This document shows, piece by piece, positions 7,006 through 14,913 of a stretch of 17,183 nucleotides of DNA. The notes beneath the pieces are model-generated. The model did no database searches. It was not told the DNA's origin and saw only the letters and a list, made by a program, of their open reading frames with translations. The DNA is from Clostridia bacterium (GTDB lineage Bacteria; Bacillota_A; Clostridia; Oscillospirales; CAG-272), in NCBI GenBank assembly GCA_017552165.1, contig JAFZCF010000119.1:1-17183 (forward strand), given 5' to 3'. The stretch's first letter is position 1, and the number at the start of each line of letters is the position of its first letter. A program made the position numbers and the translations under genes.

Positions 7006-9135
7006 TTACATGTTGAACGTGATCTCGGTTACGATACCGGACACGAAGCTTATCATCTTCATAACGAGCGTCGAGAACAGCACCACGCAGAATATCACGA
7101 AGCACGCCGCAACGATGGTCCCTATCGTCGTCAGGATGTTCTTGCCGAGCGTATAGTCGTGCGTGATCATCATTCCGAAGAACACGAGGAGCCCGACCCA
7201 TACCCAGGCGATCGTCACGAGCAGGTTGTATATCTGCATCTCCGTGGTCGACAGGATGTTCGTGGCGAGCGTCGCGGGGATTATCAGAAGGATAAGCGGA
7301 ACGAGCGAATAGCAGGTCGCTATGAATATATCCTTGAAGCTGCCCTCTCCCTCAAACAGAGTTGTCAGACACCAGTTCGAAACTGTCCAGAGCAGGACGG
7401 GCACTATCATCGAAAGGATGATCGTGATGAACGACGTCGAATTACCGCGGGGATTGAATATATACGCGCGTCCTATCGTCTGATAACCTATCGCCACCGT
7501 CGCGAGAACGAGATAGAAGATAGCTCCGCGCAGCGATCCGCGCTTTTCGTGCTTGAGGTCCCAGAATCCGTCAAACGGATGGAAAATCAGATGGAAAGCG
7601 TACAGGATCTCCTGTTTGAACGTCCTCTTTTCGGTCGAAAGCGCCGTCGCCTTGTTTACCTTCCCGGCGTAGCCGAAGAATTTCGTCACAAGGAATATGA
7701 TGAGAACGACGACAACAGGGATGATGATGAAATACTTGTTCGCCCATCTCTGTCTGAGCATCTTGTAGGCGTCGCTGTAGTTCGACGTCTCGTAGGCGCT
7801 CTTGAACATCTTCATCGCGTCGGAATATTCTCCCTGGCGGTAAAGCGCCTTTCCGATACCGATATACGCGGCGTCGAAGTTGCTGTTGCGCTTGAGGATG
7901 TCCTCATAGTTTGTGACAGCCGCGTCGTAGTTACGGTCAATCTCGTCCTGAAGCGCCGTGATGAGCGTGTCTCCGTAGTCCGTACGGATATAAACGGTGA
8001 CCGTCTTTGTGTTTCCGTCAAGGACGAGGAGATTGCTTCCCTGATAAGTTATCGAATTTATCTTCTGGATGTTTCCGAGCATCGCGCCCTTGTCTCCGAA
8101 GACGAAGAGCAGGTTGCCGTACTGATCATAGGTATATAACTTCGATCTCTTTTCGTCGGCTATCGTCCAGCTGCCTGACGGGCCGAGCGCGACGTCAATA
8201 ATGCTCGACGCGCCGGTGATGTCGCTGACTATCGTGTTGTAGTTTACGGAAACCTCGCCGCCGGGGCCGAAGAATCCGTTACGTCCGAGAACGTCGTTTC
8301 CCGAAGCGTTGTATTTTCTGACAGGAGCGTACGTTCCGTCCTTGGATTTTACCGACGCCTGTCTGCTCGACTCGTCTATCGAGTTCGTCGTGACGTAAAT
8401 AAATCCGCGGTCGTCGATGGTTATGTTATTGTACTCCGTCGACACGAGTTTGACGGAGAGCGCCCTCTGCTTGGCCGTCTGGAACTGTCTCCAGAATATC
8501 TGCCACGCGTTGAACGTGACGTGTGTCGCCCCGACGTACCCCTGGAAATCGCCGTTTTTGTCAAGGGAAATGATTCCCTGATAGGTCGTTGAGGACACGA
8601 CGTAGATTCTTTCGGAAGCGTCGACGGCGAGGGCTATCGGTTTATAGATCGCGTTGTCCTCGAAAATATCGGAAACCGGCTCGTCGAGATGACGTACGTA
8701 ATTGCCGAGAAGATCGAAGATGACGATCCTGTTGTTTTCAGTGTCCGCGACGTATATATAATCGTCGGTCACGAAAACTCCCTTGCATCCGCTCAGCGCA
8801 TCGTTTATCCCGTTCGAGTTAACGAACGACGAGAGAGCGAATCTGAACTTGAGATTGCTGTCGAGGCAGTAGATCTTGCTTGCGCCCTGATCGGCGATGT
8901 ACACGTTGCCCTTCGGGTCAGTGACAAGGTCGGTCGGTGTGTTGAGCGCGGCGGGAAGTCCGAGAGCCACGTAGTCGAGCTGGCGGTTCGGGACGTACGC
9001 GTCGGGGGACGCGAGCATCTGGCCGTCTATCGAGTACGTGTACGTCTGGTAAGACGTCCCCGCGGACGCCGCAAGCGGTAAAAGCATGACGGCAAGAAGA
9101 ACGGCCGCGCTCAGCTTAAATGCTTTTGCTTTCAT
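7006..9135 (-). CDS. NHL beta-propeller / TPR / Yip1-domain membrane fusion protein
   Basis: A 709-residue protein with three parts. After a signal peptide (1-25, ending ASAG) come NHL-like beta-propeller repeats (about 60-385), seen as recurring blocks such as PTDLVTDPKGNVYIADQGAS (67-86), GVFVTDDYIYVADTENNRIV and NITIDDRGFIYVTT. Next is a TPR-like helical segment (395-462, AAVTNYEDILKRNSNFDAAYIGIGKAL). A first membrane helix (467-486) leads to a Yip1-type membrane domain with about five helices (535-700). The propeller should therefore lie outside the cell and the Yip1 part in the membrane. Bacterial YIP1-family proteins are uncharacterised; a sensor or scaffold role for the transporter is inference. 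The AAGGTGG site (9140-9146) overlaps the stop of the upstream permease, and its own stop overlaps the ribosome site of the DUF5696 gene. Confidence 0.88.
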   Translation of the reverse strand: MKAKAFKLSAAVLLAVMLLPLAASAGTSYQTYTYSIDGQMLASPDAYVPNRQLDYVALGLPAALNTPTDLVTDPKGNVYIADQGASKIYCLDSNLKFRFALSSFVNSNGINDALSGCKGVFVTDDYIYVADTENNRIVIFDLLGNYVRHLDEPVSDIFEDNAIYKPIALAVDASERIYVVSSTTYQGIISLDKNGDFQGYVGATHVTFNAWQIFWRQFQTAKQRALSVKLVSTEYNNITIDDRGFIYVTTNSIDESSRQASVKSKDGTYAPVRKYNASGNDVLGRNGFFGPGGEVSVNYNTIVSDITGASSIIDVALGPSGSWTIADEKRSKLYTYDQYGNLLFVFGDKGAMLGNIQKINSITYQGSNLLVLDGNTKTVTVYIRTDYGDTLITALQDEIDRNYDAAVTNYEDILKRNSNFDAAYIGIGKALYRQGEYSDAMKMFKSAYETSNYSDAYKMLRQRWANKYFIIIPVVVVLIIFLVTKFFGYAGKVNKATALSTEKRTFKQEILYAFHLIFHPFDGFWDLKHEKRGSLRGAIFYLVLATVAIGYQTIGRAYIFNPRGNSTSFITIILSMIVPVLLWTVSNWCLTTLFEGEGSFKDIFIATCYSLVPLILLIIPATLATNILSTTEMQIYNLLVTIAWVWVGLLVFFGMMITHDYTLGKNILTTIGTIVAACFVIFCVVLFSTLVMKMISFVSGIVTEITFNM

Positions 9136-9144
9136 TTTACCACC

Positions 9145-10011
9145 TTAATCCTTCATTCCGGACGAACCCATCGTCTCGACTATCTTTGCCTGGTTGACAA
9201 CGAAGAAGATAATGGGAACGCTCATCATAACGACCGAACCGGCGGACGACGCGCCGACCGAGACCGTACTGATGTTGCTTATCGCGACGTTGAAGGTCTT
9301 GAGCTGCTCGGACCATACGTAGCCGGACGCTCCACCGTTCCAGGTCGACTGGAACGTCGTCACGAGCAGCGTCAGCCAGGCTGGTTTGACGAGCGGCATA
9401 ACTATCTGCCAGTAGATCCTGAGCTCGCTCGCGCCGTCTATCCTCGCCGCCTCGATCATTTCATCCGAAACGTTCGAGTCTATGAACTGCTTCATGAGGT
9501 ATAGTCCGAGCGTCGAGCCCCAAACCGGCACAATCGATATCCAGTAGGTGTTCAGCCATCCGAGCCAGACGAAGATGAAGAAGTTCGTGATACCCGCGAT
9601 CGTCGAGCTGATCATGAGCGAATAACGTATCATATTGAACAGGAAATTCGCGCCGGGGAATCTTATCTTCGAAAGGGCGTAGGCCGTCAGCGACCCGAGA
9701 ACGAGGCATCCGAAGGTACCGCCGACCGAGATAATTATCGTGTTGAAGAAATATCTCGATACGGGAACCCAGGTGCTGTTCATGTTCGAGAACAGGTCGA
9801 TGAAGTTCTGCGGTGTCGGCTTCATTACGTAAAGCAGCGGCGGGGTGATGTTGCGCTCGCCGAGCGGCTTAAGAGCCGTAATGATGAGGTACCACAGCGG
9901 GAGGAACATCACGATACCGAGCAGGAAAAGAATAATGAATATCGCGGTGTCGCCGCCCTTTGAGCGGTTGAGCACGACACGGTGATTGGAAATTCTCAGT
10001 TTTCTTGCCAT
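9145..10011 (-). CDS. Carbohydrate ABC transporter permease, MalG type (pair 1)
   Basis: A 288-residue inner-membrane permease of normal length for the MalG/LplC group. The EAA loop is EAARIDGASELRIYWQIVMPL (187-207), a near-textbook match. The periplasm-side segment NFIDLFSN after the first helix and the conserved FFNTIIIS region (88-95) also fit. It starts one base after the stop of the MalF-type gene (TGACATG), with AGGG seven bases upstream, so translation is coupled. With the preceding gene it forms the channel most likely to serve the operon's large solute-binding protein. An ATPase is missing from the window. Its EAA loop differs clearly from that of the pair 2 MalG protein, so the two pairs do not look like a recent duplication. 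Confidence 0.93.
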   Translation of the reverse strand: MARKLRISNHRVVLNRSKGGDTAIFIILFLLGIVMFLPLWYLIITALKPLGERNITPPLLYVMKPTPQNFIDLFSNMNSTWVPVSRYFFNTIIISVGGTFGCLVLGSLTAYALSKIRFPGANFLFNMIRYSLMISSTIAGITNFFIFVWLGWLNTYWISIVPVWGSTLGLYLMKQFIDSNVSDEMIEAARIDGASELRIYWQIVMPLVKPAWLTLLVTTFQSTWNGGASGYVWSEQLKTFNVAISNISTVSVGASSAGSVVMMSVPIIFFVVNQAKIVETMGSSGMKD

Positions 10012-10012
10012 G

Positions 10013-10969
10013 TCACTGCCCTACCTTCGAAAGGAATTTCTGAACCAGCATGTTCGCTATCATCATAATGGCGAACAGCACGACGGCGATCGCCGAGGCG
10101 TATCCGTATTCGAAACGCGTCGACATATATTCGCCGAGATGATGCTGGAGCGTCCACGCGACGTAGTCTGTCGACGGACGTCCGCAGAGCGTGTCGACGA
10201 CGGCTCCGAAACCGAACGAGCCGGTAATCGCGAGGACGGCACCGAACATGAGTATGTTCTTCATCTGCGGGAGGGTTATGTACCACGCTTCCTGCCAGCG
10301 GTTCTTGACCCCGTCGATGGCGCCCGCCTCGTAGAGGGAGCGGTCAACGCCCTGAAGTCCCGCTATGTTGGAGAGGAAGCCGGTACCGAGCGACGTCCAG
10401 AGGGCGACCGCGATACAGAGCGGAACGATATACGCCGTATTCCTGAAGAAGGCGATAGGCGAATCGATAAGGCCCATCTTAAGCAGCCACCCGTTTACGT
10501 AACCGTAAATGTCCGCCTGGAAGAACACGCCCCAGATTGTGTACGCCGTACCGGATATGGACGGCGCGTAGAACACTATCGTTATCAGCGCCCTGAGCCG
10601 CGGCTGCAGCTCGTTAATGAACCAGGCGATGATGAACGACAGGATGAACGAGGCGGGACCGGTCGTGATGGCGAACATCATTGTGTTTGCAAACGCCGTC
10701 ACGAAGAGGTCGTCGGCCAGGAAGAGCTGAACGTAGTTGCTGAGCCCCTTCCACTCCGGCCATTCGAGCATGTTGAACGAAGTGAAGCTGAGAGCTATGG
10801 AAATGACGACCGGGACGACCGTGAAAGCAACGAATATCACGGTGAACGGCAGGACCATGAGATATCCCTGCCACGTGCGCTTCATCTGTATCCTGATGTA
10901 GCGCGCTTTCGTCATCGGCGCGCCGCCGTAGCCGTAGCCGTGCTCGTTAAGAGATTCTTTTTTTGCCAT
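10013..10969 (-). CDS. Sugar ABC transporter permease, MalF type (pair 1)
   Basis: A 318-residue inner-membrane permease of the MalF/LplB group. A hydrophilic Gly/Tyr-containing N-terminus precedes the first helix (YLMVLPFTVIFVAFTVVPVV, 36-55). The ATPase-contacting EAA loop is YEAGAIDGVKNRWQEAWYITLP (213-234). It is the second gene of the operon, 15 bases after the solute-binding protein, with GGAGGG at 10977-10982 seven bases before the ATG. It should form a heterodimer with the MalG-type product that begins one base after its stop. The substrate is unknown; the neighbouring binding protein with carbohydrate-binding-like domains suggests a saccharide. Confidence 0.93.
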   Translation of the reverse strand: MAKKESLNEHGYGYGGAPMTKARYIRIQMKRTWQGYLMVLPFTVIFVAFTVVPVVISIALSFTSFNMLEWPEWKGLSNYVQLFLADDLFVTAFANTMMFAITTGPASFILSFIIAWFINELQPRLRALITIVFYAPSISGTAYTIWGVFFQADIYGYVNGWLLKMGLIDSPIAFFRNTAYIVPLCIAVALWTSLGTGFLSNIAGLQGVDRSLYEAGAIDGVKNRWQEAWYITLPQMKNILMFGAVLAITGSFGFGAVVDTLCGRPSTDYVAWTLQHHLGEYMSTRFEYGYASAIAVVLFAIMMIANMLVQKFLSKVGQ

Positions 10970-10984
10970 TTTTTCTCCCTCCGA

Positions 10985-13900
10985 TCACTTCCACGATATG
11001 GGCTCGGAAATGTACCTGCCCTTTACGTACTGGCCTGTTGTCAGATCGTAATAGTCCATTTTGAAATCGTCTCTCTTACGGGAAAGTTCCTTATTTATAA
11101 GGAGCATCCTGTCGAGGAGCTCGTCCGACGCGTCGGACGCCTGCCCGTATGCCTTGAAGAACGCGGCGTCAACGTATGTCGGAATGATGTAGTTGCCGGG
11201 GAACTCCCTTATTCCGGCGATCTGCGAGAACTGCTCGCTTATCGCCGCGTATTCCTCGGTCGTCCACGCCTGTCCGAGGAACGCGGACACCGTCGCGGTG
11301 TTATACTTCGTCGTCGGGTTCGCGTTCACCGCGAGAGTTTCCTTCGCCATACGTCTCTGCTGTTCCGGAGATACCTCCCATTTCAGGTATTTCCAGGAAG
11401 CGCCTGTGTTGGATCCTCTCGGGAGGATGTAGGACGTGACCGTCACCGTCGAGGTGTGGTTGATCGTACCGTCCTCCTGCTCAAATCCGAGCAGAGGAGC
11501 CATCTCCCACAGACCACGGATATCGTAGTACGACATGAGCAGGTTGTAGCACGCAGTGGCGCTGCCGAAGAATATCGGCATTTCGCCCGTACGGAAACGC
11601 GTTATGCTGTAGTTGACCTGGCTCTTATACAGCGAGAAGAGCTCGGTGTACGACTCGAACGCGTCGAGCGCGACGTTTTCGTCAAGCGCTACCGAGTAGC
11701 CGCCGTCGTTGAAGACCTCGCCGCCCATCTGATAAAGAAACTGTTTAAGTCCCGTATATCCCGTTACGCTGATCTCGGTACCCGCGCCGCTGCCCATCAT
11801 TCCGACGATCATGTCGGAGTTGAGGAGCGCCGGGAGAATGTCGTAAAGATCGTTCCAGGTCTTCGGGACCTTCAGGCCCATACTGTCGAACACGTCGGCG
11901 CGGTAGAACATCATATAGAAGTCAATGTTGAAGGGAAGTCCGTAGGTGTGAGGAACGCCGTGAGCGTCGTACATCTGAAGCGGCTTGACCTCCTCTTCGC
12001 TGAACCACGACATGACCTCGTCGAATCCGTCGAACTCCTCCATCGGATAAACCGCGTTACGGAGCCCCCAGGTTATCGTGTCGACCGACGTCATAATCGC
12101 GACGTCGGGACCGATGCCCGCGAGGATCGCCTCGGTAAGACCAGTCGTGATGACCTTCATCTTGACGGTCACGCCGTATTCAGGGGTAAAATACTTGTCG
12201 ACGAGATTTCGTTTGATGAGCGCGTCCTCACGGCCGAGCGCGGATGTTATCCAGAGGTTGACCGTGTCTTCTTTCGAATATTCTATATCGGAAGCGAAGT
12301 CGACCGTCGTGTAGTCCATAAAGAACGAGCCGAAGAACGCTCTTATCTCAAATCCAAGGGATGAGAACAGACCCGATTTGTCCTTGGGAAGCGGATCGTT
12401 CTGTCCCTGGACCGTGAAGTAGTCGATCTTGCAGGGCTGTTTCAAAGCGGCGTACAACCAGTTTGAAAGAGCGATTATATAGTTTTTGAACGTAACGAAG
12501 TTCGGCGCGATCTTATACTCGTCGTCGCCCATCGTTTCGAGCAGAAGCGCGATCGTATCGAGCGTCGCGACCTGGTCGCCGAGCTCTCCGGTTACCGCCT
12601 CGAGCTCGTCGGAGATCTCGTAAAGATCGATGGCCGCCGCTCTTATGATGTTGACTGCACCAGGAACGAGTCTGTTGAACCCGTAATCACGGTATGCGTC
12701 GGGGGTAGGTCCGGTAAGCTGGAGGATCGTCGTGTACGCTTTGTTGAGATCCTCGATGATACCCTCTATACGGTAAACGTAGTCGGTCATTTCGCCGAGC
12801 ACCGCTTCGAAGGTTATCTCGTTCTCCCCCACCTCGAGATAGAACAGCAGTTTGTTTTCTCCGTCCGTCGCGATGGAGGACTGCCACGACGGATTGTATT
12901 TGAAGCGTATCATTCCCGCTTCCTTGAACTGCTGCTCGCCGTTTATGAGTATGCGGCGGGAGGTGAACATTCCGATGAGGTCGTTCTGACGGAAACGGAT
13001 CGCTATCGTATACAGTCCGGCCTCAGGGACCGTGACGGTATATTTCATCCACTCGTTGACCGTCGTGCTGTTCACTATGTTGTTTCTTATCCTCTGAGGA
13101 TCCTGCGGCTCGGTAAGGGACGAAGTACGGTCGTTCGTCGGATACAGGCAGGCGTTCGAAACGAGATCCGGATTTTCCGCCTGTACCTTAATGATGCCGT
13201 CGCCCATCTTGTCGATGACCTTGACGCCCTTTGCCTGCATGGAGGTAAGGAAATCGGCGAACGTCGGCTCTTCGTCATATCTGTAGAACTCTATCTTGGA
13301 AATGACAATTCCCTCGCGCGAAGCGTCGAAGCTGATCGTGTGCTCGCCCTTGCTCAGATAGAACTCAAAAGGGCTCATGGTGTAGCCGAGCCAGTCACGC
13401 AGATAATAGGTCTGCCACGCCGGGGCCTCGCCTCTTATCGGACGGACGTCGTTCCCCATCGCGTCCTTGCGGAAATCAATCGTCCCGTCATCGTTTCTCG
13501 TGACGTCCTGATATACCCAGTTTCTCGGGAAATAGAAATATCTCGCCTCCGAGAACGGGATGCGTCCGTCAATGTAGAGCGTGCGCTCGATCGTCGTATA
13601 CGTCGTGACCTCAACGCCGTCGAGCTCGGCGATCGGGTAATAAGTTATCCTGATCGCGTAGAGCGCGTTCTCGGGCACGCTGACCTTCCACGAGGTTATC
13701 CCCGTCGAGGGCATATAAAGCGCCTTTGAAACGCCGTCAATGTTTTCCAGTACTCTGACTTCCGCCGTCGTATTCGCCGGATCGTAATCCGTCGCGTCGA
13801 TCACGATGCTTTCGGACGCCTTTTGCGCCGAGCCGTAGCGTTCGGAATAGTCCGAATACGAACTACCCGCGTCGCCGCCCGCAAGGTTGCTGTGGAAGAT

Positions 13901-14041
13901 TACTTCCGTGGCCTTCCCCGCCTCGGGCTCCGGCTCGCCGGCGTCATCGTCGGCAAAGACGTGAAGCGACGTCAGAACGCCCGCCGCCATGACGGCGGCA
14001 AGGAGAAATGACAGAAGCCTCTTTGCGAATTTGCTTTGCAT
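10985..14041 (-). CDS. Giant extracellular solute-binding protein with two carbohydrate-binding-like domains
   Basis: A 1018-residue secreted protein, first gene of the operon. Residues 1-30 form a signal peptide ending HVFA, with no lipobox cysteine. Two beta-sandwich, CBM-like regions follow. The first (about 78-255) contains TSWKVSVPENALYAIRITYY, IERTLYIDGRIPFSEAR and KGEHTISFD. The second (about 284-430) contains VQAENPD, WMKYTVTVPEAGLYTIAIRF, RRILINGEQQF and LEVGENEITFEA. A helical linker (430-545) joins these to a C-terminal family 1 solute-binding domain (about 590-1000) with GIGPDVAIM, YGLPFNIDFYMMFYRADVF and PKTWNDLYDILPALL. Ordinary sugar-binding proteins are about 400-450 residues, so over half of this one is extra. 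It should capture an oligosaccharide or polymer outside the cell for the permeases. AGGAGG lies at 14052-14057, in the loop of a hairpin. Confidence 0.92.
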   Translation of the reverse strand: MQSKFAKRLLSFLLAAVMAAGVLTSLHVFADDDAGEPEPEAGKATEVIFHSNLAGGDAGSSYSDYSERYGSAQKASESIVIDATDYDPANTTAEVRVLENIDGVSKALYMPSTGITSWKVSVPENALYAIRITYYPIAELDGVEVTTYTTIERTLYIDGRIPFSEARYFYFPRNWVYQDVTRNDDGTIDFRKDAMGNDVRPIRGEAPAWQTYYLRDWLGYTMSPFEFYLSKGEHTISFDASREGIVISKIEFYRYDEEPTFADFLTSMQAKGVKVIDKMGDGIIKVQAENPDLVSNACLYPTNDRTSSLTEPQDPQRIRNNIVNSTTVNEWMKYTVTVPEAGLYTIAIRFRQNDLIGMFTSRRILINGEQQFKEAGMIRFKYNPSWQSSIATDGENKLLFYLEVGENEITFEAVLGEMTDYVYRIEGIIEDLNKAYTTILQLTGPTPDAYRDYGFNRLVPGAVNIIRAAAIDLYEISDELEAVTGELGDQVATLDTIALLLETMGDDEYKIAPNFVTFKNYIIALSNWLYAALKQPCKIDYFTVQGQNDPLPKDKSGLFSSLGFEIRAFFGSFFMDYTTVDFASDIEYSKEDTVNLWITSALGREDALIKRNLVDKYFTPEYGVTVKMKVITTGLTEAILAGIGPDVAIMTSVDTITWGLRNAVYPMEEFDGFDEVMSWFSEEEVKPLQMYDAHGVPHTYGLPFNIDFYMMFYRADVFDSMGLKVPKTWNDLYDILPALLNSDMIVGMMGSGAGTEISVTGYTGLKQFLYQMGGEVFNDGGYSVALDENVALDAFESYTELFSLYKSQVNYSITRFRTGEMPIFFGSATACYNLLMSYYDIRGLWEMAPLLGFEQEDGTINHTSTVTVTSYILPRGSNTGASWKYLKWEVSPEQQRRMAKETLAVNANPTTKYNTATVSAFLGQAWTTEEYAAISEQFSQIAGIREFPGNYIIPTYVDAAFFKAYGQASDASDELLDRMLLINKELSRKRDDFKMDYYDLTTGQYVKGRYISEPISWK

Positions 14042-14068
14042 TAATCTTTTTCCTCCTGCAAGATTAAT
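14040..14068 (-). promoter_or_regulatory. Hairpin presenting the ribosome binding site of the first operon gene
   Basis: In the transcript, ATTAATCTT (14060-14068) pairs perfectly with AAGATTAAT (14040-14048), leaving an 11-base loop that contains AGGAGG. The first two bases of the start codon lie at the foot of the stem or just beside it. The structure is seen directly; any role in tuning translation is inference. Confidence 0.6.
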
Positions 14069-14088
14069 CGGGTCCGGATCGGCCGCCG

Positions 14089-14119
14089 AAAACGTGTGAA
14101 CGCTCAGCGTTCCCGTTTT
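14089..14119 (-). promoter_or_regulatory. Leader hairpin or operator of the transporter operon
   Basis: GAACGCT and AGCGTTC (14098-14112) form a perfect 7-bp inverted repeat around one central base. It is nested inside AAAACG (14089-14094) and CGTTTT (14114-14119). It lies about 100 bases downstream of the predicted transcription start. It could be a repressor operator or an RNA hairpin; no regulator gene is nearby to decide. Confidence 0.45.
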
Positions 14120-14219
14120 TACGCGAATGTGATCATGCCATGAAGACGGCGTGACTTTTTTCGTTTAAAAACGGCGTTCCGGCCGAAAGAAAGACCGACC
14201 CATAATTACAGATAATAGA

Positions 14220-14248
14220 ATAATAGCACACTCAGAGGGGTTTGTCAA
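14220..14248 (-). promoter_or_regulatory. Promoter of the seven-gene transporter operon
   Basis: On the minus strand TTGACA (14243-14248), a 17-base spacer and TATTAT (14220-14225). Transcription would begin near 14213, giving a leader of about 170 bases before the solute-binding protein gene. No other convincing promoter was seen at the short junctions inside the operon. Confidence 0.78.
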
Positions 14249-14332
14249 GTACTTCCGCACAATAAGAAGGTGTTTTTTTTGTGAACAATAAATAAATGAG
14301 GATATACGAAAAAGCGCCCGGCTGGCCCGGGA

Positions 14333-14361
14333 TTGACACGGCGGCCCTTCGGTGGTAAAAT
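14333..14361 (+). promoter_or_regulatory. Promoter of the membrane protein-acyltransferase pair
   Basis: TTGACA (14333-14338), a 17-base spacer and TAAAAT (14356-14361), followed by GGAGG (14373-14377) and the start codon at 14383. Confidence 0.8.
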
Positions 14362-14382
14362 ACCCACGTAACGGAGGCCGAC

Positions 14383-14877
14383 ATGACGGAACAAAGCGTT
14401 AAAAGAAAAATAACCGGCTCTTTCGCCGTCAAAAAGCGGATCGCCATCGCCGCGTGTTTCGTGATACCCGCGGCGCTCCTCGCCGCCGGGATGCTGATAA
14501 AAGATTTTGCCGTCCTCATCGCGTTCATCGTGATAATCGCGGCGGCGGTGCCGTTTGAGATTTTCTTCATCAAATTCCTTTTTCGTGTAGAATACGACTA
14601 CTCACTCGTCGGCGACGCGCTTTCGGTTTCAAAAATCAGGAACTCGAGGTACGGAAAAACCGTCGCGGAGATAAATCTGCATGAAGCGGAGAGCTTTTCG
14701 CCTTACAGGGGGAAACGCGAAAGCGGATTTCGCCGGGTAGAGTTCTGCGGGGACGACGAACAGTCCGACGCGCTCTGGGAGATAATATACCGTGAGCCGG
14801 AAGCGGCGCTTCCCGACCTTATCATTTTTTCACCGGACGAAAGACTGGTAAAAGAGATAAAAAAGTACGTAAGATGA
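14383..14877 (+). CDS. Small membrane protein with two N-terminal helices (hypothetical)
   Basis: A 164-residue protein with a basic N-terminus, two closely spaced membrane helices (about 20-40 and 43-66) and a soluble C-terminal half of about 95 residues. The C-terminal part begins RVEYDYSLVGDALSVSKIRNS and looks like a small beta-rich, PH-like domain, of the kind seen in some uncharacterised clostridial membrane proteins (possibly the DUF6106 type; tentative). The start is set by GGAGG at 14373-14377 and a promoter at 14333-14361. It is followed after 36 bases by an acyltransferase gene on the same strand, so the two are probably co-transcribed. I do not recognise a function. Confidence 0.8.
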   Translation: MTEQSVKRKITGSFAVKKRIAIAACFVIPAALLAAGMLIKDFAVLIAFIVIIAAAVPFEIFFIKFLFRVEYDYSLVGDALSVSKIRNSRYGKTVAEINLHEAESFSPYRGKRESGFRRVEFCGDDEQSDALWEIIYREPEAALPDLIIFSPDERLVKEIKKYVR

Positions 14878-14903
14878 AACGCAACGATGAAAGGGCTTGC
14901 CCC

Positions 14904-14909
14904 GGAGGG
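14904..14909 (+). promoter_or_regulatory. Ribosome binding site deciding the acyltransferase start
   Basis: GGAGGG lies four bases before the ATG at 14914. The in-frame ATG at 14887 has no comparable site, and its extra nine residues do not look like the family's N-terminus. Confidence 0.75.
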
Positions 14910-14913
14910 ACCT

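Larger units (their letters stand above)
14042..14382. other. Intergenic region between the divergent transporter operon and the membrane protein gene
   Basis: This 341-base stretch holds no supportable gene. It contains the minus-strand promoter (14220-14248), a leader of about 170 bases with short inverted repeats, and the plus-strand promoter (14333-14361). An A/T-rich segment with a run of eight T (14273-14280) lies between the two promoters. Confidence 0.75.

Noticed and set aside
6203..7156. A 317-codon plus-strand open frame opposite the DUF5696 gene
   Set aside because: It is antisense to a gene with a signal peptide and family motif; its repetitive Arg/Val/Leu/Asp composition is typical of a shadow.
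6995..7201. A longer start for the DUF5696 gene at 7201
   Set aside because: It would bury the signal peptide behind 69 arginine-rich residues and overlap the previous gene; AAGGAGG sits properly before 6994.
6994..8139. A 381-codon plus-strand open frame opposite the NHL-Yip1 gene
   Set aside because: It has shadow composition (His, Arg, Glu rich), no ribosome site, and lies opposite a gene with clear domains.
9986..12364. A 792-codon open frame on the plus strand
   Set aside because: It lies antisense to the permease and binding protein genes, is full of Arg, Glu, Val and His, has no domain, signal or ribosome site, and arises from the codon bias of the real genes.
14098..14112. GAACGCT-C-AGCGTTC as a catabolite (cre) site
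   Set aside because: It lacks the cre pattern of TGWAA and a central CG at the right spacing; it is reported only as an inverted repeat.
14887..14913. A longer start for the acyltransferase gene at 14887
   Set aside because: It has no good ribosome site, and the added residues MKGLAPEGP are unlike the family's N-terminus.
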